A stretch of 36,707 nt of DNA from RGIG6307 sp964424345. Its GTDB lineage: Bacteria > Bacillota > Clostridia > Lachnospirales > Lachnospiraceae. The stretch spans positions 1-36,707 of the forward strand of contig CAYRIK010000017.1 of assembly GCA_964424345.1 (NCBI GenBank). Reading direction: 5' to 3'. Below are positions 1 through 9,362 of this stretch, in pieces. Position 1 is the stretch's first letter, and every line of letters begins with the position of its first letter. The position numbers and the translations under genes are program-made. The notes beneath the pieces were generated by a model. It did not search any database, had not been told where the DNA came from, and was given only the letters and a program-made list of their open reading frames with translations.

Positions 1-1234
1 TTGCTCCTAATTCTGATAAATCTTTGCATATATTCTCATATCCACGATATATATGACTGCAATTTTTTATATACGTTTCTCCATCTGCTCCAAGTCCTGC
101 TAACACAAGTGCCGCACCACCTCTTAATTCTTCTGCAAAAAGAGTAGTACCATGCAGCTTAGAGACCCCTCTTACATATGCAGTTTTTTCCTGCACATGA
201 ATATTTGCTCCCATATTTTGCAGCTGCGATACGATACGAAAACGATTTTCAAAAATACTTTCTTCTATTGCACTTTCTCCATCTGCTGTACACATGGTTG
301 CTAACAGCGGTGACTGTAAGTCGGTAGGAAATCCTGGATATACTTGCGTCTGCACAAGCGGTACTGCCCGAAGCCTATGTCTTCTTTGCACAAACAATTC
401 TTCTTTTGCAATTACCGTATCACCACCCATTGCATGAAGTAATGGAATCAATCGGCTCATCTGTTCTGTAGGTGCTTTTTTCAGTACAACACTTCCACCT
501 GTTATCATACAGGCAAATGCATACGTTCCTGCCACAATCCTATCGCCCTGCAATGTTATGTGTCCACTGGAAAGCTTTTGGGTTCCATGTATGATAATCT
601 CCTTTTTTCCAGCTCCATAAATATTGGCACCTGCTGAATTTAAAAACTCGCACAGTGCTACAATTTCCGGTTCTCTTGCAGCACCATGAATAATTGTAGT
701 ACCTTCTGCCAACACCCCTGCTAGAATAAGATTCTCAGTCACTCCAACGCTTGGAAATTCCAATCTATGTTCACAACCTTTTAATTTTGGAGTTTTTGCT
801 GAAATATATTTTGTATCTTCACAAAAAACAACTCCCATTTGATTCAAATATTGCATATGCCAATTGATTGGACGACTACCAATGACACATCCGCCTGGAT
901 ACTCCAATTGTGCCTCTTGAAACCTTCCAAGCAATGCTCCTAATAAAAAAATACTAGAACGCATCATCCCTTTGTTTTGCTCTTTTAAAGGACTTTGTTT
1001 TACATTACGAGTATCTATATAAAGGTCTCTGCCCTTCCACAAAACAACTGCTCCCTGAGAACAGATCAATTCCAACATATAGTAAACATCTGATATTTTG
1101 GGACAATTTTTTATTTCATGCTCCCCTTCTGTAAGCAGCGTTGCTGCCAATATCGGCAATGCTGCATTTTTAGATCCTTGGATGCACACTTCCCCTGTCA
1201 AAGGTATGCCTCCTCGTATCAAAATCTGTTCCAT
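1..1234 (-). CDS. murA: UDP-N-acetylglucosamine 1-carboxyvinyltransferase MurA (3' end outside window)
   Basis: MurA transfers enolpyruvate from PEP to UDP-GlcNAc, the first committed cytoplasmic step of peptidoglycan synthesis. The frame opens at an ATG (cat at 1232-1234) behind AAGGGTG and stays open to the left edge. That gives 411 residues of a family usually near 420, so only the last few residues are missing. The N-terminal GSKNA (Lys about 22) and the catalytic loop PGGCVIGSRP (Cys about 116) match the family, so the fosfomycin-target cysteine is present. The C-terminal HIYRGYENI segment also matches. The gene follows the SEDS gene after 69 bases and is probably cotranscribed with the division genes. 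In Bacilli murG normally sits between these two genes; it is not here. Assignment to the MurA family is firm. Whether this is the main copy or a second paralogue cannot be told. Confidence 0.95.
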   Translation of the reverse strand, partial: MEQILIRGGIPLTGEVCIQGSKNAALPILAATLLTEGEHEIKNCPKISDVYYMLELICSQGAVVLWKGRDLYIDTRNVKQSPLKEQNKGMMRSSIFLLGALLGRFQEAQLEYPGGCVIGSRPINWHMQYLNQMGVVFCEDTKYISAKTPKLKGCEHRLEFPSVGVTENLILAGVLAEGTTIIHGAAREPEIVALCEFLNSAGANIYGAGKKEIIIHGTQKLSSGHITLQGDRIVAGTYAFACMITGGSVVLKKAPTEQMSRLIPLLHAMGGDTVIAKEELFVQRRHRLRAVPLVQTQVYPGFPTDLQSPLLATMCTADGESAIEESIFENRFRIVSQLQNMGANIHVQEKTAYVRGVSKLHGTTLFAEELRGGAALVLAGLGADGETYIKNCSHIYRGYENICKDLSELGA

Positions 1235-1303
1235 ATAATCACCCTTGGCAAAATTTGCTTATTGTATTATATGCGGATGATATATAAAACATTCCTCTTT
1301 CTA

Positions 1304-2485
1304 TTAGGCACTAACTCTGATTCCCTTTGCCACATTCATGACTATACCCATTTCAAACATTAAAAAGCAGATACTCGTACCTCCATAACTAATAAACGGA
1401 AGAGAAATACCAGTATTTGGAATTGTATTGGTAACTACAGCAATATTTAAAACAACCTGAACCGCAATATGTGCGATAACACCTACTACAATCATAGCTC
1501 CCTGAAGATCTGCTGCATTTGATGCAATAATCATCATTCGCCATATTAAAATCATAAACATTAAAATAACAAGTATTCCGCCAAACAGTCCAAGTTCTTC
1601 ACATATGATGGAAAAAATCATATCGTTTTGTGCTTCCGGCAAAAAATCTAACTTTTGGATACTTTGGCACAAACCTTTGCCCCAAATACCACCAGAACCG
1701 ATTGCATATAAAGCCTGCAAAGTCTGATAACCTTTTCCAGATGCATATTTTTCCAAATCGAGCCAAGCCAAAATTCGTTCTGAACGGAAACTGCCTCCAT
1801 TTTGTACATTCTGTACAATGTACCATACAACAGCAGCTACACCTGCTACTCCGACTGCACCAAAACCGACAAACCACTTATAATCCCTTGTTGCTACAAA
1901 AATCATAGAAACACATATTGCAAGGATAATCAGTGCAGAACTAAGATTGTCCGTAATCTTATATACCATTAAGAAAATAGGTAACGTAAAAACAATCATC
2001 ATCAGAACAGTTTTTATTGTATTGATTTTTTTACGAAATGCATATACGAAATTTGCCAAAAATAAAATCATACCAAGTTTTACAGGTTCTGCTGCCTGAA
2101 AGGAAATTGGTCCTAATTTAATCCATCTTCTTGCACCATTGGCTTCAAATCCAAATGGATAAATCATTAAAATAACAATAATACAAGCGATAAATGGCAG
2201 ATATCCAAGCTTTCTATAAAATTTATATGGTATTTTATATGCTACAAACACGCCCACAAATCCAATTGCAATTGCAATTGCCTGTTTTTTAACATAATAG
2301 TTTGGATTATTAAATTCCTGCATTGCCTCATAATAACTTGCGGAATAAACCATAACAAGTCCAAAGCCAACTAAAAAAATCAGCACAAGCAAGAATGTAT
2401 AGTCAAAATAAAATATTTCTTTTTTTACAGGCTGCTCTTTTGGAGTTTCCTGTCTTGGTCTAAATTGTCTGATATTATTTTCCAA
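1304..2485 (-). CDS. ftsW: SEDS-family peptidoglycan glycosyltransferase, FtsW/SpoVE type
   Basis: SEDS proteins are polytopic membrane glycosyltransferases that polymerise lipid II together with a class B PBP at the septum or spore cortex. The 393-residue protein has a charged cytoplasmic tail (1-25) and about ten hydrophobic segments. The extracellular loop has AIGSGG near 262 and LPEAQND, where Asp288 corresponds to the catalytic Asp of RodA/FtsW. SYGGTS (366-371) closes the family signature. The usual PDLG motif of helix five reads DNLS (179-182), a departure from the textbook motif. The start is TTG (2483-2485) with AGGAG seven bases upstream; no ATG is as well placed. It sits between murD and murA, the spoVE position of Bacillus. 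FtsW and SpoVE cannot be separated by sequence alone, so the symbol denotes the family. Confidence 0.93.
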   Translation of the reverse strand: MENNIRQFRPRQETPKEQPVKKEIFYFDYTFLLVLIFLVGFGLVMVYSASYYEAMQEFNNPNYYVKKQAIAIAIGFVGVFVAYKIPYKFYRKLGYLPFIACIIVILMIYPFGFEANGARRWIKLGPISFQAAEPVKLGMILFLANFVYAFRKKINTIKTVLMMIVFTLPIFLMVYKITDNLSSALIILAICVSMIFVATRDYKWFVGFGAVGVAGVAAVVWYIVQNVQNGGSFRSERILAWLDLEKYASGKGYQTLQALYAIGSGGIWGKGLCQSIQKLDFLPEAQNDMIFSIICEELGLFGGILVILMFMILIWRMMIIASNAADLQGAMIVVGVIAHIAVQVVLNIAVVTNTIPNTGISLPFISYGGTSICFLMFEMGIVMNVAKGIRVSA

Positions 2486-2506
2486 TGCACTTCTCCTACT
2501 TTTCTG

Positions 2507-3871
2507 CTAAGATAAGTTATTTACATACTCCTTAAACTGTCTGCCACGTTCCTCATAATTTGGAAACATACCCCAACTTGCACAAGCTGGAGATAATAAT
2601 ACTGCGTCTCCCATCTTGGCATTTTGTGTGCAAATCTGAAGACATTCTTCAAATGTATCTGCAAACACATAATTTGTAAAACCATGTGCTTTTGCACAAG
2701 CTGCAATTTTTTCTCTTGTCTGTCCAATCAATACTAACAGTTTAACCTTATCTCCAAATGCTTCAATCCATTCATCATACTCATTTTGCTTATCATAGCC
2801 TCCCCCGATTAAAATCGTAGGCTTAGACATCGCAAGTATTCCTTGAATTGCTGCATCTGGATTTGTGCCTTTGGAATCGTTATAATAATCTACTCCACCT
2901 TTTGTTGCTACAAATTCAATGCGATGCTCTACTGCCTTAAATGCCTTGATTGTCTTTAATAAACTTTCTAGTGGAACGCCAAAGCTTAAACCGATAGCAA
3001 TTGCAGCCATAACATTTTCTACATTACATGTACCTACTAAATTCATGTCTGTATGAATATTTAAAATTGGTCGTTTTTGTCCTTTTTCTGTCAAGTAAAT
3101 CATATCATCCTGGCAATAAATGCCATCTTCTAAAACACGCTTAGAAGAGAAGAATACAACCGTTGCAGGACATTTATGTAAACCAAACTCTCTTGTATAT
3201 TCATTTTCATAATTCAAAATGCAATACTGCTTTTTGGTCTGTCCCTTTGTAATCTTTTCTTTGGTAGCTGCATAATTTTCCATCGTATAATGACGATTAA
3301 GATGATCTGGAGTAACATTTAATATTGCAGAAACTTCTGGACAAAATTCCTCTACTGTTTCTAACTGAAAAGAACTTATTTCTGCTACTGTTACTGTATC
3401 TTCTGTTGTCTTTAATGCTTCTAATGTATATGGATTTCCAATATTTCCTACTACAAATACAGATTCAAAATAATCTTTCATCATCTGACCTACTAATGTA
3501 GTTGTTGTAGTTTTTCCATTTGTTCCTGTAATTGCAATAATATGTCCTTTTGCAAGCTGGTATCCCAGTTCAATCTCGCCAATCACTGGAATCTGGTATT
3601 GCTTAAGCATCAAAACAATAGGACTATCAATTGGTACGCCAGGACTGATCACTGCCATATCTAAAGACTGCAGCAATGATTCTGAAATATTTCCAATACA
3701 TACTTCTGCATGACAGCCTTCTGGAAACTTTGCAATGACCTCTTCTTTTGTTAATTTCTCATTACCATCGAACACAACACAGTGTGCCTTTACTGTAGAA
3801 AGCAGCTTTAAAGCTCCCATTCCGCTTATTCCGCTTCCTACGATTAAAATCTTTTTCTCTGAAAAATTCAT
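2507..3871 (-). CDS. murD: UDP-N-acetylmuramoyl-L-alanine--D-glutamate ligase MurD
   Basis: MurD is a cytoplasmic ATP-dependent ligase that adds D-glutamate to UDP-MurNAc-L-Ala. At 454 residues it has normal length. The N-terminal Rossmann domain has a GSGISG loop near 12-17. The ATP loop is GTNGKTTTT (116-124) in the central Mur-ligase domain, followed by NVTPDHLNRH, and the C-terminal domain has the DSKGTNPDA and SPACASWG motifs characteristic of MurD. The start ATG has AGGAG a few bases upstream. It lies 12 bases after mraY and 21 bases before the SEDS gene, so it belongs to the dcw transcript. The order mraY-murD-SEDS is the standard Gram-positive arrangement. Nothing in the sequence looks broken. 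Confidence 0.97.
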   Translation of the reverse strand: MNFSEKKILIVGSGISGMGALKLLSTVKAHCVVFDGNEKLTKEEVIAKFPEGCHAEVCIGNISESLLQSLDMAVISPGVPIDSPIVLMLKQYQIPVIGEIELGYQLAKGHIIAITGTNGKTTTTTLVGQMMKDYFESVFVVGNIGNPYTLEALKTTEDTVTVAEISSFQLETVEEFCPEVSAILNVTPDHLNRHYTMENYAATKEKITKGQTKKQYCILNYENEYTREFGLHKCPATVVFFSSKRVLEDGIYCQDDMIYLTEKGQKRPILNIHTDMNLVGTCNVENVMAAIAIGLSFGVPLESLLKTIKAFKAVEHRIEFVATKGGVDYYNDSKGTNPDAAIQGILAMSKPTILIGGGYDKQNEYDEWIEAFGDKVKLLVLIGQTREKIAACAKAHGFTNYVFADTFEECLQICTQNAKMGDAVLLSPACASWGMFPNYEERGRQFKEYVNNLS

Positions 3872-3883
3872 GTCCTTCTCCTG

Positions 3884-4849
3884 TTAAATTGCTGCGATTG
3901 CTACAAGACAAAGTAAAGCTGTCACTGTAGTAAATACAGCTACTACTTTTGTTTCACTCCAGCCACCAAGTTCAAAGTGATGATGAATTGGAGCCATTCT
4001 AAAGAAACGTTTGCCTACTGTCAGTTTAAAGTATGTAACCTGAATGATAACGCTGCAAACTTCAATCATATAAATAAATGCTACGATTGGAAGGAAAAGC
4101 TGTAATCCTGTCATATATGCACAACCTACAACAAATCCTCCAAGTGCTAAAGATCCTGTATCTCCCATAAATACACTTGCTGGATATACGTTAAACATCA
4201 AAAAGCCTAACAAGCCACCGATTACTGCACAAGCTACTGGTTCAATTCCAGCACCCATACATACACTCACTACTGCAAAAAATGTAGCGATAATAACTGT
4301 AACACTGCTTTCCTGTCCATCGATACCATCTGTAAAATTAGAACCATTTACCGTTCCAAGAATAATCAAAAACATCACTGGAATGGTCAATATACCCATA
4401 TCAATTGTCTTATCCATAAATGGAATACGCATTGCAAGATCAACATCAGATACATTCATAACATAATATGCAAAAATTCCAGTTACTACAATCTGTCCAA
4501 GCATTTTCTGCAAAGAAGTAAGCCCCATGGAACGTTTTAATACAACTTTGATATAGTCATCTAAAAATCCAATTAACCCAAATCCAAGTGTTAAAAATAA
4601 TACTGGAACAACATTTGGATAACTTTTGATAAAAGGAAGTGTCATGATTGTAATACTAATCAAAAATAAAATACCACCCATTGTTGGAGTACCATTTTTC
4701 TTTAAATGAGATTGTGGGCCATCATCTCGAACAGTCTGACCAAATTTTAATTTTCTAAGATAAGGAATGATAATAGGTCCTAATAAAACTGTGATTAAAA
4801 AAGCTCCTACGATCGGTATGATAACCGGAAATACTAAATTGTGAAACAT
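3884..4849 (-). CDS. mraY: Phospho-N-acetylmuramoyl-pentapeptide transferase MraY
   Basis: MraY moves phospho-MurNAc-pentapeptide from UDP onto undecaprenyl phosphate at the inner face of the membrane, forming lipid I. The 321-residue polytopic protein shows the active-site DD pair (97-98, in FLDDYIK), NFTDGIDG with Asp174 and Asp177, FMGDTGS with Asp230, and the HHH motif (289-291). It ends in a hydrophobic helix. The residues after DGID are G-Q-E instead of the usual G-L-A/C, an unusual substitution beside the active site. The ATG has GAGGAG eight bases upstream. The gene lies between spoVD and murD; in Bacillus murE would precede it, but here murE is elsewhere (30030-31502). Confidence 0.96.
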   Translation of the reverse strand: MFHNLVFPVIIPIVGAFLITVLLGPIIIPYLRKLKFGQTVRDDGPQSHLKKNGTPTMGGILFLISITIMTLPFIKSYPNVVPVLFLTLGFGLIGFLDDYIKVVLKRSMGLTSLQKMLGQIVVTGIFAYYVMNVSDVDLAMRIPFMDKTIDMGILTIPVMFLIILGTVNGSNFTDGIDGQESSVTVIIATFFAVVSVCMGAGIEPVACAVIGGLLGFLMFNVYPASVFMGDTGSLALGGFVVGCAYMTGLQLFLPIVAFIYMIEVCSVIIQVTYFKLTVGKRFFRMAPIHHHFELGGWSETKVVAVFTTVTALLCLVAIAAI

Positions 4850-4887
4850 ATTTGTCTCCTCTCTTGTTTTTTATTATGTCGTTTTGC

Positions 4888-6606
4888 TCAATTATACCCC
4901 TTTTCTTCCAAATAAGGAAGAATATTTTCAAAAAGTTGTCTTACGATTGGTGCTGCAATCTGCCCTCCATAATAAACACCTTTTGGATGCGTAATAATTG
5001 CAAGTGCAATGACGTTTGGATCATCTGCTGGTGCAAATCCAATAAAAGAAGCGATGTATTTTCCATTGCCTCGTGGAAGTGTCTGACTGGTCGCTGTTTT
5101 TCCACCTACAAGATACCCTTCCACCTGACCGTTTTTTCCACCGCCTTGACTAACTACACTCTCTAATATTGTTCGCATCATTTCAGACGTTGTTTCGCTT
5201 ACAATTTCTTTTTCTACGGGGTATGTAAAGTATGTTGTTTCCTCTTCTGATGCTGCCGAAACTGCAAAATGCGGTGTAATACGATTTCCGCCATTGATAA
5301 TAGAAGAAACGGTAGTCAAAAGCTGGATTGGTGTTATTTGAAAAGACTGGCCAAATGCCATCGTTGCCAGTTCTACCAGTCCCATGTTCTCCATCTTATG
5401 TACAATCGTGCGGCTTTCTCCCGGCAAATCCACACCTGTTTTTGTAGTCAGCCCAAATTTTTCAAAATAACTATAATATTTTTCTATCCCAAGTCGAAGT
5501 CCAACAGTAATAAAAACGGGATTACAACTATTTTGTGTTGCCTGCACAAATGTCTCTGAGCCATGTCCTGCGGTTTTATGACATCGTATTTTTCTATCTT
5601 CTACAACAATAAAACCCGGACAATGAAACGCATCGTCCGGGCTGACAACTCCTTCTTCCAGTCCGGCAGCAGCTGTAATAATCTTAAATGTAGAGCCAGG
5701 CTCATAGGTATCATTGATACATCCATTTCTCCACATTTTATTTAAATTTTCCTGTGTGTTTCCGTCTGAAAGTTTATTACTCCATACACTTGTCAGTTCA
5801 TATGGAGCATTCAAATCAAATTCCGGCCAATTGACGCAAGCATATATTTCTCCGTTTTTTGGATTCATAACTAAAATCATAACATTTTCTGCTTCTTTTG
5901 TTTCATATGCCTGACTGGCAAGCTGCGTTGCATAGCTTTGTATATTATAATCAATACTTAATGTCAAATCCTGTCCTGCGATTGGTTCTTCTCTGCGTTC
6001 CCCTTCTTTTTGAAGTTCTATCCCTTTTGCATCGGTAACCGTCAAGATTTTTCCTGCCGTGCCAGATAAGTAAGAGTCATACGAAACTTCAATGCCAAGT
6101 ATACCTTGATTGTCACTTCCCGTAAAACCAAGCACCTTACTCGCCAAAATTCCATACGGATAATATCGTTTGTAATCTTCATCTACTTTAACTCCAGCCA
6201 TATCATAAGCTCTTATACGATCTCCAATCTCTTTTGGGACATTGCTTTTGATTCGTTCTCTGGAAGAATATTTTTCTACTCGTTTTCTGACATACTCTTC
6301 TGTCAGTCCAAGTTCTTTGCACAACACCTCTATAACAGCTTCCCGATCTTCCATCTGGGTATAAATAACAGATATCGTACATACCGTAACATTGTCTGCC
6401 AATACGACTCCGTTTCGGTCTAAAATCCTGCCTCTGGCAGCCTTGATATCACGCTCTCTTTCGTGAAGGTCTTGTGCCATTGCAGCATAATATTCACTTT
6501 TGGCTACCATAAGATAAACCAATCTGCCAAACAATAATATCAACAGAAGCAAACCGCCGGCACCAAAAATCAATATTTTCTTTTTTTGATATATTCTTAC
6601 AAACAT
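4888..6606 (-). CDS. spoVD: Class B penicillin-binding protein, SpoVD-like transpeptidase
   Basis: This is a bitopic D,D-transpeptidase that would cross-link peptidoglycan with a SEDS partner. From the ATG at 6606 it has 572 residues: a short cytoplasmic tail, one membrane helix (about 11-33), a dimerisation domain with RGRILDRNG (58-66), and a transpeptidase domain. Active-site boxes are STFK (305-308) and SCN (360-362). The third box is KTA (503-505) where KTG is expected. No PASTA domain follows, unlike Bacillus SpoVD. An in-frame TTG lies 12 bases upstream (6616-6618); neither start has a good ribosome binding site, so the start is uncertain. Order (second PBP, immediately before mraY) supports SpoVD over the vegetative FtsI role. 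The call as class B PBP is firm; the spore-specific role is inferred from position. Confidence 0.88.
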   Translation of the reverse strand: MFVRIYQKKKILIFGAGGLLLLILLFGRLVYLMVAKSEYYAAMAQDLHERERDIKAARGRILDRNGVVLADNVTVCTISVIYTQMEDREAVIEVLCKELGLTEEYVRKRVEKYSSRERIKSNVPKEIGDRIRAYDMAGVKVDEDYKRYYPYGILASKVLGFTGSDNQGILGIEVSYDSYLSGTAGKILTVTDAKGIELQKEGERREEPIAGQDLTLSIDYNIQSYATQLASQAYETKEAENVMILVMNPKNGEIYACVNWPEFDLNAPYELTSVWSNKLSDGNTQENLNKMWRNGCINDTYEPGSTFKIITAAAGLEEGVVSPDDAFHCPGFIVVEDRKIRCHKTAGHGSETFVQATQNSCNPVFITVGLRLGIEKYYSYFEKFGLTTKTGVDLPGESRTIVHKMENMGLVELATMAFGQSFQITPIQLLTTVSSIINGGNRITPHFAVSAASEEETTYFTYPVEKEIVSETTSEMMRTILESVVSQGGGKNGQVEGYLVGGKTATSQTLPRGNGKYIASFIGFAPADDPNVIALAIITHPKGVYYGGQIAAPIVRQLFENILPYLEEKGYN

Positions 6607-6665
6607 AGATACACACAATAAACGATATTATTATAGTGTATTATATGTTTAGCATAGATATGCTT

Positions 6666-8822
6666 TTATGTTCCGGAATCTGGAGTCTGTGCAGACTCTG
6701 CCGCATTTTGATTATCATCAGAAGCATCTGGTTCTGTTACGATACCAGCTTCTTCGTCTCGTTTGTTTTGATAATCTTGTATAATTGCATCCTGTTTCGC
6801 CTGCAATGCCTGCTGTTCTTCTTCGGTAAGTTCCTCTGTCATAAAGATATTTAAATATGGAAGTACATCGGCAAATACATCTCTTGCCATCCAACAAGCA
6901 TATTCTGTCATCCAGTCCTGACGTTCTCCGTTTGGTCTGTCAATTACAGCATAAACTAAAATCTGAGGATCATCTGCTGGTGCATAACCGCAAAAAGATA
7001 CAACATATTCTCCATTGCCTCGTGGCAATGTTTCAGAAGTACCAGTCTTACCACCTACTGCATATCCGGCAGGCTTTGCCTTTTTACCAGTTCCTTCTTC
7101 TACCGTTGCATTACAATATTGAATAATCTTTTCACTTGTTGCTGCTGAAATCGTTTGTTTTACTAAAAATGGCTGAATATTTTCTACTATATTTCCATTT
7201 TCATCTATAATCTGACGTACTACTTGCGGCTGATATAAATATCCACCATTTACCAAAGAGCAAAAACTTGCTGCCATCTGAATCATACTTACTTGAAAAC
7301 CCTGTCCAAAAGAACTACTTGCAAGTTCTGTCACACCCATTGTACTAAGTGTATGAATCAATCCCGCCGTTCTTGCTTCACCACCAAGGTCAATATTACT
7401 CTTTAATCCAAATCCAAACAAATTCTGATATTTTGAAAATTTTTCTGCCCCCAAATTTTCAGACATATACATCATTGCTACGTTACAAGACTGCTCAACA
7501 GCACCGGAAACGTCAATGATACCATGACCTGATGTATCATGACATCTAATAGTATGACCACCAACGTATAAACTTCCTTCACAAAGATATGTCTCATTTC
7601 CAGTAATCTTTCCTTCTTCTAAGCACATCGCTACTGTAAATGGTTTTGCAACAGATCCTGGCTCAAAAGTATCAGACAGACAGAAATTTCTCCATATCTG
7701 ATTTAATTCAAAACTATATTTTGTTGTAGTCTGAATATCTTTATCGTCTTTTTCATCTTCTGTCAAAGGCTCTCCTGTCGAAATATTGACAATCAGCTCC
7801 TTAAAGCTCTTTATTTCTTCTTCACTATAATACAAAGAAAGTGCATTATATGGATCAGAAGAATCATATCCTTTGTTTGTTGCCATTGCAAGCAAGCTTC
7901 CGTCATTAACATCCATAACGATAATGCCCATGTTTTCTGCACCTGGGCCTTCTCTGAAATTATCTCGCAGCTGTTCATTATATTTAGTAATTACATCTTC
8001 TGCAATTTTTTGTATGTTCAAATCTATTGTCGTAACGATGCTATATCCATTTTCTGCTGGCTTGATTGTTCGTTTTAATTCGCTTTCCGTATTTAAGTAT
8101 CCATACTCTCTACCAACCGTTCCATTTAGTACCTCATTATAATATTCTTCTAAACCGAACTGACCGATATTATCACCAACCGTAAAGCCAAGCACTTCAC
8201 TGGCAAGTGTTTTATAAGGATATTTTCTTAAATATTCTTCTTCAAACCAGATGCCTTTAATATGTGCACCTGTATTTTTTTCATCCGCAGCTTTTGCTGC
8301 CTGTTTTGCTAATTCTTCTTGTTGTTCGACATATTCTTCATATGCTATTTTTTCATCATAGCTTACTTTCTTGGTCACGCGGTAATATTGAGATTTTGGA
8401 TTTTCATTTACATACTTTCTGACTATGTTTATATCCACATCAAAGCAAGTGTCCAACGCCTTCATCGTTGGTTCTAATGCTTTTTCATCTTCCAACATAA
8501 TCTTCGTATCCAAAATAACGGTATATACTTTCTCGCTATATGCCAATGTACTTCCATTACAGTCCAGAATTTCTCCTCGCTTAAAAGGAAGTGTAACAGA
8601 ATCGTATTTTTGCTGTGATAATACTTGCTTTTTGTACTTTTCTTCACTCGTACTTGTAATATAGACTAGTCTTCCTATCATGACACCAGTTACAATCAAT
8701 ACTAAAACGCAAAAAACTACCAGTTTTATACGCATATACGGACGAAATCTGGTAGTATTTTGCTTTTTAGAACGTGTTCTGGGGTACTGACGAATTCTTC
8801 CTGTCTTTCTGTTTTGTGCCAT
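6666..8822 (-). CDS. Class B penicillin-binding protein, FtsI/PbpB-like septal transpeptidase
   Basis: This 718-residue bitopic protein should be the vegetative septal peptidoglycan transpeptidase. A basic cytoplasmic tail (1-30) precedes a membrane helix (about 32-54). The dimerisation domain has KRGEILDCNG (81-90). Catalytic boxes are SVAK (390-393), SCN (445-447) and KTG (592-594), all canonical. Between about 160 and 190 there is a charged Glu/Lys/Ala insertion, and the C-terminus is a low-complexity acidic tail (from about 662, rich in Glu, Gln, Asp and Ala) in place of PASTA domains. The start ATG has GGAGG seven bases upstream. It follows ftsL by 20 bases, the pbpB position of Bacillus. 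It is paralogous to the adjacent SpoVD-like gene, sharing GNG(E/K)Y and APADDP stretches after the third box. Confidence 0.9.
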   Translation of the reverse strand: MAQNRKTGRIRQYPRTRSKKQNTTRFRPYMRIKLVVFCVLVLIVTGVMIGRLVYITSTSEEKYKKQVLSQQKYDSVTLPFKRGEILDCNGSTLAYSEKVYTVILDTKIMLEDEKALEPTMKALDTCFDVDINIVRKYVNENPKSQYYRVTKKVSYDEKIAYEEYVEQQEELAKQAAKAADEKNTGAHIKGIWFEEEYLRKYPYKTLASEVLGFTVGDNIGQFGLEEYYNEVLNGTVGREYGYLNTESELKRTIKPAENGYSIVTTIDLNIQKIAEDVITKYNEQLRDNFREGPGAENMGIIVMDVNDGSLLAMATNKGYDSSDPYNALSLYYSEEEIKSFKELIVNISTGEPLTEDEKDDKDIQTTTKYSFELNQIWRNFCLSDTFEPGSVAKPFTVAMCLEEGKITGNETYLCEGSLYVGGHTIRCHDTSGHGIIDVSGAVEQSCNVAMMYMSENLGAEKFSKYQNLFGFGLKSNIDLGGEARTAGLIHTLSTMGVTELASSSFGQGFQVSMIQMAASFCSLVNGGYLYQPQVVRQIIDENGNIVENIQPFLVKQTISAATSEKIIQYCNATVEEGTGKKAKPAGYAVGGKTGTSETLPRGNGEYVVSFCGYAPADDPQILVYAVIDRPNGERQDWMTEYACWMARDVFADVLPYLNIFMTEELTEEEQQALQAKQDAIIQDYQNKRDEEAGIVTEPDASDDNQNAAESAQTPDSGT

Positions 8823-8842
8823 TGCTTTCCTCCAGAATATTT

Positions 8843-9349
8843 TTAATCTTTGATCACACGGCTCTGTTCCACATAATCATCAATCTGTGTATCATATGTA
8901 ATAATCTGACCTTCAGAGGCATATACCATACCAAGATCCATGATTGCAACTTCTCTTACTTTTTCTAAGTCTACGCTGCTTATAATGCGGCTGTGATATT
9001 CATCATTTTCTGCTTTTAATGCATTAACCTGACTTTCTATTTTCTGAATCTCATGTGTAAGTGCGGTAATCTCAGAATTTAAACTGATATACTTGATCAT
9101 CAATACAGCACTGATTGCAAATGTAAAAAGTGTCAAAATCAACAATGGTACATTTACAGGGCTTGGCTTTGCCTTTACCCTTGTTTTTGGGTGCGTATTC
9201 GGTACATTATGTCTCTGGGGCTGTCTTTGTGGCAGTCTGTTCGGAGCTGCCTCCATTTTACGGGCAGTACTTCCATACAAATAAGTAACGTTCTGATTTG
9301 ATACATTTTTATAATTTCTGTTAGTAGGTATTCTGCCTTGAGTACCCAT
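8843..9349 (-). CDS. ftsL: FtsL/DivIC-like septum formation protein
   Basis: FtsL is a small bitopic division protein that bridges the FtsQ/DivIC complex and the septal PBP. From the ATG at 9349 the product is 168 residues: a long basic Arg/Gln/Pro-rich cytoplasmic tail (1-64), one membrane helix (about 66-88), then a heptad-like coiled coil (90-120) and a short extracellular tail. Three starts are possible. The one at 9349 has AGGAGG (9359-9364) at nine bases, while ATG 9355 has only three and the start at 9376 lies upstream of that site and would overlap rsmH by 14 bases, so 9349 is chosen. Sequence conservation in this family is low; the identification rests on topology plus the position between rsmH and the PBPs. 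Confidence 0.85.
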   Translation of the reverse strand: MGTQGRIPTNRNYKNVSNQNVTYLYGSTARKMEAAPNRLPQRQPQRHNVPNTHPKTRVKAKPSPVNVPLLILTLFTFAISAVLMIKYISLNSEITALTHEIQKIESQVNALKAENDEYHSRIISSVDLEKVREVAIMDLGMVYASEGQIITYDTQIDDYVEQSRVIKD

Positions 9350-9362
9350 TGTCATCACCCTC

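Noticed and set aside
1118..1363. Plus-strand open frame of 81 codons
   Set aside because: It is antisense to murA and the end of the SEDS gene, Cys-rich without any family look, and has no ribosome binding site.
4852..5166. Plus-strand open frame of 104 codons
   Set aside because: Antisense shadow of the SpoVD-like gene; composition reflects reversed codons.
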